This document shows positions 8,938 to 17,120 of a stretch of 64,000 bases of DNA, in pieces. The position numbers and the translations under genes were made by a program. Source of the stretch: Gemmatimonadota bacterium (GTDB lineage Bacteria > Gemmatimonadota > Gemmatimonadetes > Gemmatimonadales > GWC2-71-9); contig JADJOM010000001.1 in assembly GCA_016713785.1 (NCBI GenBank), positions 248,001 through 312,000 of the forward strand. Reading direction: 5' to 3'. How positions within the stretch are numbered: position 1 is the first letter of the stretch; each line of letters starts with the position of its first letter. A model generated the notes under the pieces. That model saw only the letters and a program-made list of their open reading frames with translations, made no database searches and was not told the DNA's origin.

Positions 8938-9639
8938 GCAGCCCGGCGGCTCAGCGAGGTTTCGTACTCCACTGCATCCCTGACTGCCTGCTCCGTTGCC
9001 TCGTACCACCACGCCACCGATGCCGCGCTGCCCTCATTGGCTACCGCTCTGGCAAGTAGCCGCGTCGGCAAGCCCTCCTTCACCACGATTGGCTGTCCGA
9101 AACGCCGCTGCGGGTCAATTACCACCAGTCGTTTGTGCGTCAGCGGCCACCAGCGGCGAGGGGTCTCGGTGTCGTCATAGTCCAGTACATCGCTCAGCAA
9201 TGGGGCGACCACCGCCCTGGAATTCAAACTGATCACGCACCAAGTCCAGTAGCGCTGTGTCCCGAATGCCCTCAACAACATCTAGAATGACAGCGCGACC
9301 ATCCGTCTTAAACCTGGCATGAGAAAATGGGTGGGTTGTGTTCAGGAGTGCTTTGGCGCGCTCGGATGCTGTGCGGATCGTTGGGTGACTTACCCCTTTA
9401 CTCCGCAGGATATGAAGAACCCGAAGCTCAATGAGGTCAGTGAAGGTCAGGACCGGGACACCATCGAAACTGACCTCTGGCTGAACGACTGGCGGCGAAA
9501 TCCGCCATGCCCCGTGATGCCGATACCGGTACCCCCGAGTCCAACGCTGGATACTACGCTCGGGGACCCTTGTTAGGCGACTGGCGTCGCCTACCGTGTA
9601 GGTGCCCTTGCCGACCAGGTGAAACTCTTGGGGCGACAT
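8934..9639 (-). CDS. VapB45-like antitoxin, HTH plus DUF433 (frameshifted)
   Basis: From the ATG at 9639 the product begins with a MerR/helix-turn-helix-like block (YTVGDASRLTRVPERSIQRW), then VPVLTFTDLIELRVLHILRS, the hallmark of DUF433-linked antitoxins. Near 9215-9230 a one-base shift is needed; the second frame gives FGQPIVVKEGLPTRLLARAV, the DUF433 core, and ends at 8934. The reconstructed length is about 235 residues, close to mycobacterial VapB45. It should bind DNA and the PIN toxin encoded next, with which it overlaps by 4 bases. An alternative ATG lies 8 codons upstream at 9663. Confidence 0.7.
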
Positions 9640-9809
9640 TGGCGGACTCCCGGGCAGGGTCAATCGGCGACCGAATAACCTGCAGCCCCGGCCTGGCGGA
9701 AGGTCGGCAGGGAGGCTGCGGCATGGTCGCTTTCTGGGCTGGGCCTACGGAATAATACGTCGGCGAGCGGTGGGGCGCGAGGAGGGAGGAGCGCACCCCA
9801 GCAGTCGGA

Positions 9810-10218
9810 CTACGGTGGGCAGCTCGCGAGCAGGTCTGCCCGGGAAATCGCGTTGAACGCTTGGATCCACAACTGAGCCCCGTTGGCGGTAAGCACGCCG
9901 AATGCCTGTTGGAAGGCGAGCTTTGAGACGTATGGCGGCGCTAGGTCGTAGTCCGCATTCTTTCTGTCCCGGGAGAGGCTGCACAAGTTTGGCCAAGTCC
10001 ACTGATGCGGGGATCGCCGGAGCCGAGAGCCTGTCCCGAACATATGCGTGCGCGTCAATCTTCGGGACCTTATGACCGATCTCTTCCAGTCGTCCGCGGG
10101 CGACTAGGAACGCTGCATAGTACGCACGCCCACACGCTGTCCGGACATGCACCTCGACCGCCGCTGGCTTGCGTTGGCTTAGGTCTAAGGCCAGAGTCCC
10201 CGAACTCCGTGGGATCAA
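9810..10218 (-). CDS. HEPN-domain protein (frameshifted)
   Basis: A TTG start at 10218 gives EVHVRTACGRAYYAAFLVAR, the R-x-x-YYA-x-F helix typical of HEPN proteins, then GHKVPKIDAHAYVRDRL. Around 9980 a one-base shift leads to LSRDRKNADYDLAPPYVSKL, whose R-x-x-R-N-x-ADYDL phrase is the conserved catalytic-region signature of HEPN RNases (the H of RxxxxH is here replaced by Y, as in many HEPN antitoxin/toxin relatives). The reconstructed length is about 136 residues. HEPN proteins are common RNase toxins in defence loci. The gene is the last of a three-gene minus-strand set (11690 to 9810). The usual nucleotidyltransferase partner was not found. Confidence 0.6.
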
Positions 10219-10232
10219 AGGGCACGGCGAGA

Positions 10233-10842
10233 CTACGGCTCGACCTCGACGAGCACCTGGACGCGTGACAGTAGCGTGCCAGGCACCGCCTGTGCAACGG
10301 CTCCGAAGAACGTATGCCGACTCTGAGCGAGCGCCGCGGGGTCAAACTCCTGTCCAGCTTCGACAGTTACCACGATGTCATGGGAGACCGTGCTCTCGCC
10401 ATCCCGAGCGGCCGTCGTGGTGACGCCTCGGACGTGGGGCTCGCCAAATACCGAGTGGGCGACGGTTTCCACATCAGATCTGAGCTTTGCCAACTCTGCT
10501 TCGTCAATCGCTGCCTTCTCAGGCTGGCCTTTGGCAGCGCGCGTGTATGGGTCGCACGGAGGAGGCGGGCGAGTTCATCCGCTCCGCAACCACATCACGC
10601 AACCGCCGCTCAACGGTGCTCATCCGAAGCCCGGTATAGAGCTCCATGGCCCGCAGATGGGTTTCATCCAATACGACAAACTTGGTGGTCGTCTGCGGGC
10701 AGCTGTGAGCGAAGATCGTTGAGCCCACCCACCCCCCGGCCACCATGGGGAGCACGGCTCGGTGCTCGCCTGTCCACTCAAGCTCATCCTGGATGTGGAA
10801 GGCACCCAAGCGATTCGTCGAAAGCTCAACCAGTCTGCTCAT
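10233..10842 (-). CDS. Uncharacterised middle gene of the HEPN operon (frameshifted)
   Basis: The first frame starts at 10842 (MSRLVELSTNRLGAFHIQDE) and ends near 10560. The next frame continues CDPYTRAAKGQPEKAAIDEA and ELAKLRSDVETVAHSVFG, ending at 10233. Joined, they give about 203 residues. The start overlaps the end of the upstream gene (10826-11690) by about 17 bases and the stop is 15 bp before the HEPN start, so the three are very likely co-transcribed. I recognise no domain. There is no nucleotidyltransferase GSxxxGxxxxxSD motif, so it is not an ordinary MNT antitoxin. Cytoplasmic, no signal peptide. Function unknown; neutraliser or partner of the HEPN protein is only an inference from position. 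Confidence 0.5.
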
Positions 10843-11690
10843 GAGTCGGCGGGCTTTGGAGTGTTGGTTTCAGGGGCCGCAGCTGGCAATCTGCTGGGCG
10901 CGCGCGAGGGCTCCCCAGCATGTCCCGCCCACCGTCCAACAGGGCCCGGAAGTGAATGAAGAGGGCCAGCCCGTCCGACTCCTGGCGGAGAGAGACCTCG
11001 TACAGCGTCCGCTCCGCGCTACCGGATGGGTCACGCTTGACCAACCAGAGGCCAGGGAATTGCGTCGAACGCGCTGATGTCGCCAGGCACCGGAAGTGGG
11101 AGGTTGATGATGCTGCGTCGCTCTGTGGGCTCGTACATCATCCATGCCCGCACATGCGCCTCCAACGGGTGCTGCGTAGCCCATTCCCACAATCGGGATA
11201 CGGACTCCTGCTCATCAGTCCGGACAGGAGCGGGGCTCCGCTTGTCGTCTAGGAAGACGTCCACGTCGAGATGCAGCAGGCCAGCAGGCCCCGGTGCACC
11301 CTCGGCGCCCCCGAGGACTTCCACAACGTGCGCTCTCCGCTCTTCCCCTGTCAACACATCAATTCCGAACCGCTCCTCAAGGAATACGGCAGTGTTGCCT
11401 TCTCCGTCGGCTCGTCGGCGGATGCGGGCATGAAGGCTCTCGTCCTTTGTCTGTAGTGCCCCGAGCAAACCCCGAAGGGCGTCTTCCGACAGGGCGATGG
11501 CAGCATCAAGCTGCAGCCGCCCGCAGTTGGTATCGGCTATTGAAGGCAGGCTCAGTAGGGCCACGGCCACGCGTCTCGGGGAGGCGATGCTATCAGGTTG
11601 GTACCTCGGGGCCAAGCTTACTCGCCGCGGCCCTACACCGCTAGGGGACGCGGGATCTGGCCCACCGGGCACGCTGGCGTCGTCTTTCAC
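10826..11690 (-). CDS. Uncharacterised first gene of the HEPN operon (frameshifted)
   Basis: A GTG at 11690 overlaps the stop of the integrase remnant (GTGA, 11687-11690). The first frame gives about 219 residues including LHLDVDVFLDDKRSPAPVR and HVRAWMMYEPTERRSIINLP. Near 11040 a one-base shift in CCTCTGG produces WLVKRDPSGSAERTLYEVSL and runs to 10826. Total about 288 residues, soluble. No family is recognised. The true start may be downstream, for example at the VSLAPRY codon, since the first 25 residues are low in information. Base composition is visibly lower in GC than the chromosomal genes, suggesting transfer. Confidence 0.45.
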
Positions 11691-11998
11691 TTAGTGTGAG
11701 CCACATACGCCCTGTACCGCGCCACCGCGTCCTCGTGCTGGTCGGGGAGGTAATTGGCGTACACGTCCAGGGTCATCTTGGCGCTGGCGTGGCCGAGCCG
11801 CTGGCTTACCACATTGACCGGCACCCCGGCCCCGAGCAGCAGGGTACAGTGCGTGTGCCGCAGGTCGTACAGCCGCACCCGCGGGAGCCCGGCCGCCGCG
11901 AGCAGCGGGTGGAAGTGGCGCTTCTTGACGTTGCGGTGATCCACGGGGCGGCCCAGCGGCCCGGCGAGGATCAGCTCATGTTCCTCATACGGGGTGCC
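11687..11998 (-). pseudogene. C-terminal remnant of a tyrosine recombinase (integrase), copy 1
   Basis: The remnant begins abruptly at EEHELILAGPLGRPVDHRNV and keeps the catalytic C-terminal part: Arg in LYDLRHTHCTLLLG, His in SQRLGHASAKMTLD and the nucleophilic Tyr in LDVYANYLP. The N-terminal DNA-binding domain and the first catalytic Arg are missing; upstream of about 12000 the sequence is repeat E. About 100 residues remain, against roughly 350-400 for a full enzyme. The same cut occurs in the second copy at 23840-24138. Its stop overlaps the start of the next gene by GTGA, so the cargo operon may be read from here. Confidence 0.75.
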
Positions 11999-12002
11999 CG
12001 CG

Positions 12003-12180
12003 GGAAAGGTGGGAAGAGGTTGCGACCCCCCGCTGCGGAGGTTGTGAGCCGCGTGGTCTCGAGCCGGCGAAACCTGCCCCCTGCCAGCCAGCGGGGATCC
12101 CTCGGTCCCCGCGCTCCCTCGGGATGACAGCATCTCGAGCCCCGGAAAACCATCGGATCTGACCTGCGTGGCCGCCTGCA
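12003..12180. repeat. Repeat E: integrase-adjacent repeat with a REP-like arm
   Basis: 12003-12090 aligns with 24170-24230 beside the second integrase remnant (shared phrases GAGGTTGTGAG and ACCGGCGA-type). 12094-12129 is a REP-like arm running GGGATCCCTCGG to CTCGGGATGACA that also occurs at 16699, 19827, 24235 and in a double form at 28774. It carries no gene that I can support. Confidence 0.6.
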
Positions 12181-12231
12181 GGACCTCGGGTCCCTGCCCT
12201 CGCGCCCGGGCCGACCCCGCGGCCCTGCTGT

Positions 12232-12852
12232 TCAATGGACGGCGTTTCCGGAAGCCCCGGGGCGGTCCACCTCGCGCCCCACCAGGCTGTCGAACGCGCG
12301 GAGGGCGCGCGCCTGCGCGTCGAGGTCCCGCACCAGCCGCTCCGCCAGATGGTAGGCCAGCATGATCCCCTGATAATCGTGGACGAACTGGTCCGGGTCG
12401 CTGGCCTGGCTCAGTTCCCCCGCGCGGCGGGCCTGCGCCACCTCACGCCCCAGGCACCGGCGCCAGGCCGCGCACCACCGCAGCAGCCGCTCCCGGACCG
12501 GGCCCGGCCGGTCGTCGAACTCGGTGGCGATGGCGATCAGGGGGGACCCCCCCGGGTAGTAGCCGTCGCTGTTCCATGCCATCCAGCGCCGCAGCAGCGC
12601 CTCCAGCCGCCGCACCCCGCGCGGCGCCCGGCGTGCGGGGATCACCACGTCCCGGACCAGCTCCCAGACCGCGTGGTCCAGCACCGAGAGGTGCAGCCGC
12701 TCCCGCCCGCCGAGATGGCCGTGGACCGTGGCCTTGGAGAGGCGGGCGGCGCGGGCCACCCGGGCGGCGCTGAGGCCGGCGAGGCCGTCAGTGCTGGCGA
12801 GCATGCTGGCGTGGTCGAGGAGCAGGTACCGAGTGTCCGGAAAGGTGGACAT
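12232..12852 (-). CDS. TetR-family transcriptional regulator
   Basis: 206 residues from the ATG at 12852. The N-terminal helix-turn-helix is LSAARVARAARLSKATVHGH followed by LGGRERLHLSVLDHAV, a standard TetR layout (residues about 20-60). The C-terminal ligand domain contains YYPGGSPLIAIATEFDDRPG and DYQGIMLAYHLAERLVRD, a form common in YxaF/LmrA-like regulators. It would repress a nearby or distant efflux or catabolic gene; no obvious target adjoins it, and the 924 bp upstream hold no supported gene. The longer frame upstream to 13017 is low-complexity and was not used. GC is high, unlike the genes at 8.5-11.7 kb, so it may have a different origin from them. Confidence 0.85.
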   Translation of the reverse strand: MSTFPDTRYLLLDHASMLASTDGLAGLSAARVARAARLSKATVHGHLGGRERLHLSVLDHAVWELVRDVVIPARRAPRGVRRLEALLRRWMAWNSDGYYPGGSPLIAIATEFDDRPGPVRERLLRWCAAWRRCLGREVAQARRAGELSQASDPDQFVHDYQGIMLAYHLAERLVRDLDAQARALRAFDSLVGREVDRPGASGNAVH

Positions 12853-13776
12853 CCGACGGGCCTCCTGTTCACCTGGCGCAGGGTCTGACGAGCCGGGCTC
12901 GGGCCCGGCGGGGAGTTCCAAGTGATTGCCTGACTGGAGCTTCGGCACGACACCCGGGGCGGCAGGGGGTGGGAACACGCCGCGGGGCTGGGGGGGGAGA
13001 TGGAAGAAGCGGGCCAAGGGGAGCGATAGGGCGGCGACCGAGCGCCCTTCAGGAGCCGCGCTCCTGAACTGTCCCCCTCCGAACGGTCCGTTCGCCTATC
13101 CACACGCCGTGGCGACCCGTCCGGCTGGCGGCGGATGACGCGCCTGCGGGCGGAGTTACCGCCGTCACGGGACGCGTGTCCGCCGCCACGGGAGGAGTGT
13201 CCGGAGACCGGCAGGGCCCGTTTGGCGTCCCTGGTCCGAACGTCCGGTCGGGTGCCGCGACCGCCCGTCGCATTGTCAGACACCGAACGCTGCCCTGGGA
13301 GGAGTGACCACGACCCCGTGCGGAGTGATCACGGGCCCGGGAATCGTGGCCGCGACGATGTCGGACGCTGTCCGCCGCCATGGGAAGGGTCATCGCGCGT
13401 TGCTGGAGGGTGACCGTGACGAGTCCCGTCATCGCCGCACGGGCGCGGCGCGCTGCCGCTCGCATGGGAAGATTGCTCCCTGACACGGGAGGAGTGTCCC
13501 CCGGGTCTGCACCGCTCCACCTCCGATGCGGCATGCGGTGCCGCCGCTGCTGAGAGAGCTCCTGCTCGCGGATCATCCGGCCGCTGCATCCGGGCTGTCG
13601 CCGTTCCTGACACCGGGGCCCAATTCCGCGGCGTTGGCGGCCGTGGCACGGCGGTCGCCTTTGGGTGCCTTGGCCGGCGGGCGGTCGGGGCGCCCGGGCG
13701 GTGCGGTCTACTCACTTGTGTGGCCATGCGCCTCGACCGTGGTGCCGCGGGCCTCGTTGAGGAGCCGGGAGGTCGT
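12853..13776. other. 924-bp stretch without a supported gene; degenerate short motif repeats
   Basis: Between 13140 and 13515 a 16-base motif close to CACGGGAGGAGTGTCC recurs in degenerate forms: 13166-13181, 13187-13202, 13293-13309, 13318-13332, 13379-13394 and 13484-13500, with spacings mostly near 20-25 or 60-105 bases. All open frames here are Arg/Pro/Ser-rich with no recognisable domain. The promoter of the TetR gene should lie near 12853-12950 but no clear elements are visible. Confidence 0.4.
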
Positions 13777-14456
13777 ATGCGGCGGACGATTCGGAAGAAG
13801 TCGGACATGTTCCACCGGGTGCTGGCGTTGGTGAAACGGCACCCCTCGGAGGTCCCGGGTACGTGGAGGCGGTGCGGCAGTTCGAGGAGCGGCTCACGCG
13901 GCTCGACCTGCTCGCCACCCAGCAGGAGAGCGGCAACCAGCAGGCGCAGGGGTCGGTGGGCCAGAAGGACGTGGTGCGGGGGCGGATCGAGGAGGACTAC
14001 CTGCAGCACCGGTGCGGATCGCGCGGGCGGCGCTCCGTCCGATCCGGGGTTCCGGGCGGCCTTCCGGATGCCGAGCCCGCGGCTCAACCGGGCGGAGTTC
14101 GTGGCCGGGTGCGGGCGATGCTCGCGGCGGCGGCGAGCCGGCAGCAGGTGTTCATCGCGGAGGGGATGGCGGAGACCTTCGTGGCGGACCTGGAGGCGCT
14201 GCTGGCGGAGTACCTGGGCGTGATGGAGCAGCAGGTGCTGGCCGCCGCGCAGCGCGTCGGGGCCGTGGCGGAGCTGCCCGAGGTGGCGAAGGAGCTGATG
14301 GGGCTGGTCCGCCGGCTGGATGGTATCAACCGGAAGCGGTGGCAGAAGAGCCCGGAGCTGCTGGCGGCGTGGCTGAGCGCCAAGGACATCGGGTGGCCGC
14401 ACCCGAAGCCGGAGGTGGCGCCGGGTGAGCCGGGGAGTGGGGAGAGTGCGGCGTGA
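13777..14456 (+). CDS. Conserved hypothetical protein, broken by several frameshifts
   Basis: From the ATG at 13777: RRTIRKKSDMFHRVLALVKR, then (new frame at about 13858) YVEAVRQFEERLTRLDLLAT, then pieces RIARAALRP (about 14012) and DPGFRAAFRMPSPRLNRAEF (about 14040-14105) in other frames, and finally RAMLAAAASRQQVFIAEGMA through to the TGA at 14454-14456. At least four one-base shifts are needed. Joined, about 226 residues, mostly alpha-helical, ending in an Ala/Pro/Glu-rich tail. I do not recognise a named family. The consistent sense of the pieces shows it was one protein; whether it is decayed or misassembled cannot be told from here. Confidence 0.5.
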
Positions 14457-14471
14457 AGGGGGTGGACGGGT

Positions 14472-14499
14472 GGGGCAGCCAGGAGGGTCCGGCTGCCCC
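14472..14499 (+). terminator. Hairpin after the broken conserved gene
   Basis: GGGGCAGCC, 10-base loop, GGCTGCCCC: a 9-bp perfect stem 15 bp after the stop at 14456, followed by GCCCGTTCG with no T tract. Confidence 0.5.
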
Positions 14500-14541
14500 G
14501 CCCGTTCGCGCCATGGAGCAGGGGCGGGTCACCCGCAACCA

Positions 14542-15516
14542 TTACCCCCCAAGCAGGCCAATTCCCTGGATCGACAGGCACCCATCGGCCACCGCGCAGC
14601 GTTGTGTCGGCGCTGTCAATGCCGATTGAATGTGGGACACTCGTGGCGGGTGAATCTGGGACACGAGTAGGGGGCTGAGCCCTATGGGGAGCGGGGGGCC
14701 TCCGCGGGGGTCACGCCCAGCGGCGGTGGTGGAGTCGGCCTGGAGGCGGCGGGCCAGGTCGCGGTGCTGGCGGAGGCGGTAGCTGTTGCCCCGGATGTTG
14801 ACGATGTGGCAGTGGTGGACGAGGCGGTCGACGAGGGCGGCCGCCATGACGTCATCCCCCGAAGATCTCGCCCCAGTCCTCGAAGCCCTTGTTGCTGGTG
14901 AGGATCGTGGAGGCGTGCTCGTAGCGGCGACTCAGGAGCTGGAAGAACAGCATCGCCCCGTGCGGGTGATCGGGAGGTAGCCGATCTCGTCGATCACCAT
15001 CAGACTCGGAAAGACGAGCGTTCGCAGGCGGGGGGCCAGCGTCCGCCCCGCCTGGGCCTCTTCGAGCGAGTGCAGCAGGTCGGCGAGGGTGGTGAAGTAG
15101 ACCCGGCGTCCGCTCTGGGCGGCGGCCACGGCGAGCGACAGCGCCAGGTGCGTCTTGCCGACGCCCGGCGGCCCGAGCAGGACGACATTCTCCTTGCGCT
15201 CCAGAAAGCCCAGCGTGTGCAGACTGTCGATCTGCTCGCGCTTGACCGACGGCTGGAAGCTGAAGTCGAAGTCGGCCAGGGTCTTCACGGCCGGGAGCCG
15301 CGCACTCCGCATGGCGGTCTGCAGGCGGCGCGCATTGCGCAGCTCGATGTGGGCGCCGAGCAGGGCGGCGATGGCCTCGCCGGGGGCCAGGGCGCCATCG
15401 TCACAGCGCCGGAGCACGTCGTCGAGCGCCTCGAGGGCGCCGGGCATCTTGAGATCGACGAGCTGCGCCTGGACGCGCTCGCGGAGTGACGGGGCGGTGG
15501 GCGCGCGGCGGGTCAT
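14542..15516 (-). CDS. istB: IS21 helper ATPase IstB (frameshifted)
   Basis: From the ATG at 15516, which overlaps the end of istA. Walker A is LLGPPGVGKTHLA (about residues 114-124) and Walker B is LMVIDEIGYLP (about 172-182). A one-base shift near 14945 leads to AMLFFQLLSRRYEHASTILT and SNKGFEDWGEIF, and a second near 14865 (a GGGG run) to AAALVDRLVHHCHIVNIRGN. The last frame has no stop before the element end at 14614 and reads into the flank, stopping at 14542. IstB assists IstA by remodelling target DNA. With two shifts it is probably not functional as assembled. Confidence 0.82.
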
Positions 15517-16655
15517 GCCCTCCACCCCCGCGAGCGCCGCGTAGGCGGCGAGGCTCCGGTGCCCACGACAACCTGGGGCACCGCGAGCGGACGCGGGGCA
15601 CGGCGCGTGGGGGCGGCAGGAGCGACACATAGGGCCGCAGCGGCAGCGGCTGCAGCCGCGCCTGCTCCTCGGCCAGAAGCGCACCGCGGACCACCCCGGT
15701 GGTGCCGTGCACCCGCGGATTGGCCACGGTGTCGAGCCAGTGGGCGACCTGTGCATTGAGATCAGCGTCGCTGACGAAGGTGCGGCCGTAGAGGAAGCTG
15801 CCCCGCAGGTAGCGGATGGGGCGCTCCACTTTGCCTTTGGTCTGGGCGCGATAGGGCCGGCAGACCCGGAGGCGGAAGCCATAGTGCTGGGCGAAGCGCT
15901 GGCACTCGGGATTGGTGAGCAGGCCGCCGCCGGCGAGGCGATCGTCGCGGTGAGGACGCTCCGCATCTGGTCGAAGAGCAGGTGGCGCGGGACACCGCCC
16001 CAGTCGTCAGGCAGGCGGCGAGCCCCGTGCTGCAGCGTCCGCAGATCCTGGCGGGGATAGAAGCGGACCCACAGCAGGCGCGAGTAGCCGAGCACGACGA
16101 TCAGCGCGTAGCGGATGCCCCAAGGAAGGCGGCAGTGCGCGAAGTCGACTTGGGCCTGCTCGCCGGGCGCAGTCTCGAAACGCACGACGGGCGCCGACGC
16201 GGGACGGAGGGTCCCGACGTAGGCGCGCAGCTGGGAGTAGCCGCCCGGGTAGCCCGCGGCGCGGCACTCGGCGAAGAGGCGGGTGGCCTGCAGCGCGGGG
16301 AACTCCGCCAGGCGGGCGTGAATCAACGGGTGATACGGCGCCAGTTTGCTGGGCCGCGGCGGGCGCGGGCCGTAGCGCGCGCGCAGGGTCTCGAGCGGGA
16401 CGTCGAGGAGGCCCTCCTCCAGCCAGCGGTAGAGCGTCGAACGGCCGACGCCGGCGCGTCGGGCGGCCTCGCGGCGCGAGCCGCCGGCCTCTTGGAGCAG
16501 ATGTCGTAGGTACACGCGGTCGGGGACTCCGTGCATGCTGGGCTCCACGCGGTGGAGCCCAAAGGTCGGGACGGAAGGGGCGGCGTGTGGCCCGCCCTCA
16601 GGAAGTGTCCCGTTTTCACCCGGCACGAATGTCCAATATTCAATCGCCACCTACA
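14614..16655 (-). mobile_element. IS21-family insertion sequence, 2042 bp
   Basis: The two ends are related inverted repeats beginning TGT: left TGTCAATGCCGATTGAATG at 14614 and right (complement) TGTAGGTGGCGATTGAATA ending at 16655, each followed by a second internal repeat with GGGACA. The element is flanked by a 5-bp duplication GGCGC (14609-14613 and 16656-16660), typical of IS21 transposition. It carries istA and istB on the minus strand, both frameshifted. It sits inside copy B of the tRNA-linked repeat, splitting it. Confidence 0.88.
15516..16536 (-). CDS. istA: IS21 transposase IstA (frameshifted)
   Basis: From the ATG at 16536: a helix-turn-helix (REAARRAGVGRSTLYRWLEE), then the DDE catalytic core starting PGEQAQVDFAHCRLPWG with its first Asp, and LLFDQMRSVLT near the second Asp. 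Around 15952 the frame shifts; the continuing frame gives DDRLAGGGLLTNPEC and VERPIRYLRGSFLYGRTF with the Glu region, then ANPRVHGTTGVVRG. A further shift occurs near 15570 before the overlap with istB. Length after correction is about 340 residues, short for IstA but with the expected order of blocks. Confidence 0.82.
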
Positions 16656-16900
16656 GGCGCCCCCGGCGGCGGCGGCATCGGGCCCCTGCCCACCTGCAGG
16701 GATCCCTCGGTCGCTGCGCGCCCTCGGGATGACGGGACTCTGGGGGCCAAACCAAACGACCCCACCGCGGATGCGGTGAGGCCGTGGACATCGGGACGGC
16801 GGGATTCGACGCGTCCGGACCGGCGGGCCGGCGCCGCCGGAGGCGGCGAGCGGACCGAGCACCGCCGCAGGCGGGCGGAGGTCAACCCGCGACCCCTCTG
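16656..16900. repeat. Repeat copy B (interrupted on its left by the IS21 element)
   Basis: 16699-16733 is a REP-like arm; 16747-16890 matches 19867-20010 and 24284-24425, including the tRNA-Pro-like segment ATCGGGACGGCGGGATTCGA, the GC-rich insert and AACCCGCGACCCC. After that it ends CTCTGAATCCCATT, a diverged form of the anticodon-loop end. The part left of the IS, about 14560-14613, is the other half of this copy. Confidence 0.7.
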
Positions 16901-17120
16901 AATCCCATTCCCTTCTTGGGTTACCAGCATTGGGGTTCTCCTAGGCAGGCTGTCGGACTTTCAGCAGGTTCCGTGTGTCCGCTGCCGGGGGCCGGAAACA
17001 CTGGGAGCTCGCAATGGCCGGGGATCGTCAGCCAGCCTATTGCTCCGCTTTGGCACCGATACTCATGGATAGTATTGCGCAGGCCAGACTGGAGTCCAAT
17101 TGAAGCCAGCATTGCCTCAG
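16901..17120. other. Spacer between repeat B and the STAND gene
   Basis: About 220 bp, visibly lower in GC than the chromosome. I see no gene, hairpin terminator or recognisable promoter for the minus-strand gene that ends at 17121. Confidence 0.4.

Noticed and set aside
13049..13576. A 175-residue minus-strand protein in the motif-repeat stretch
   Set aside because: Composition follows the degenerate DNA repeat and there is no start signal or domain.
15500..15600. Programmed frameshifting between istA and istB
   Set aside because: Other shifts inside both genes and the error-rich left half make indels a simpler explanation; no slippery site is clear.
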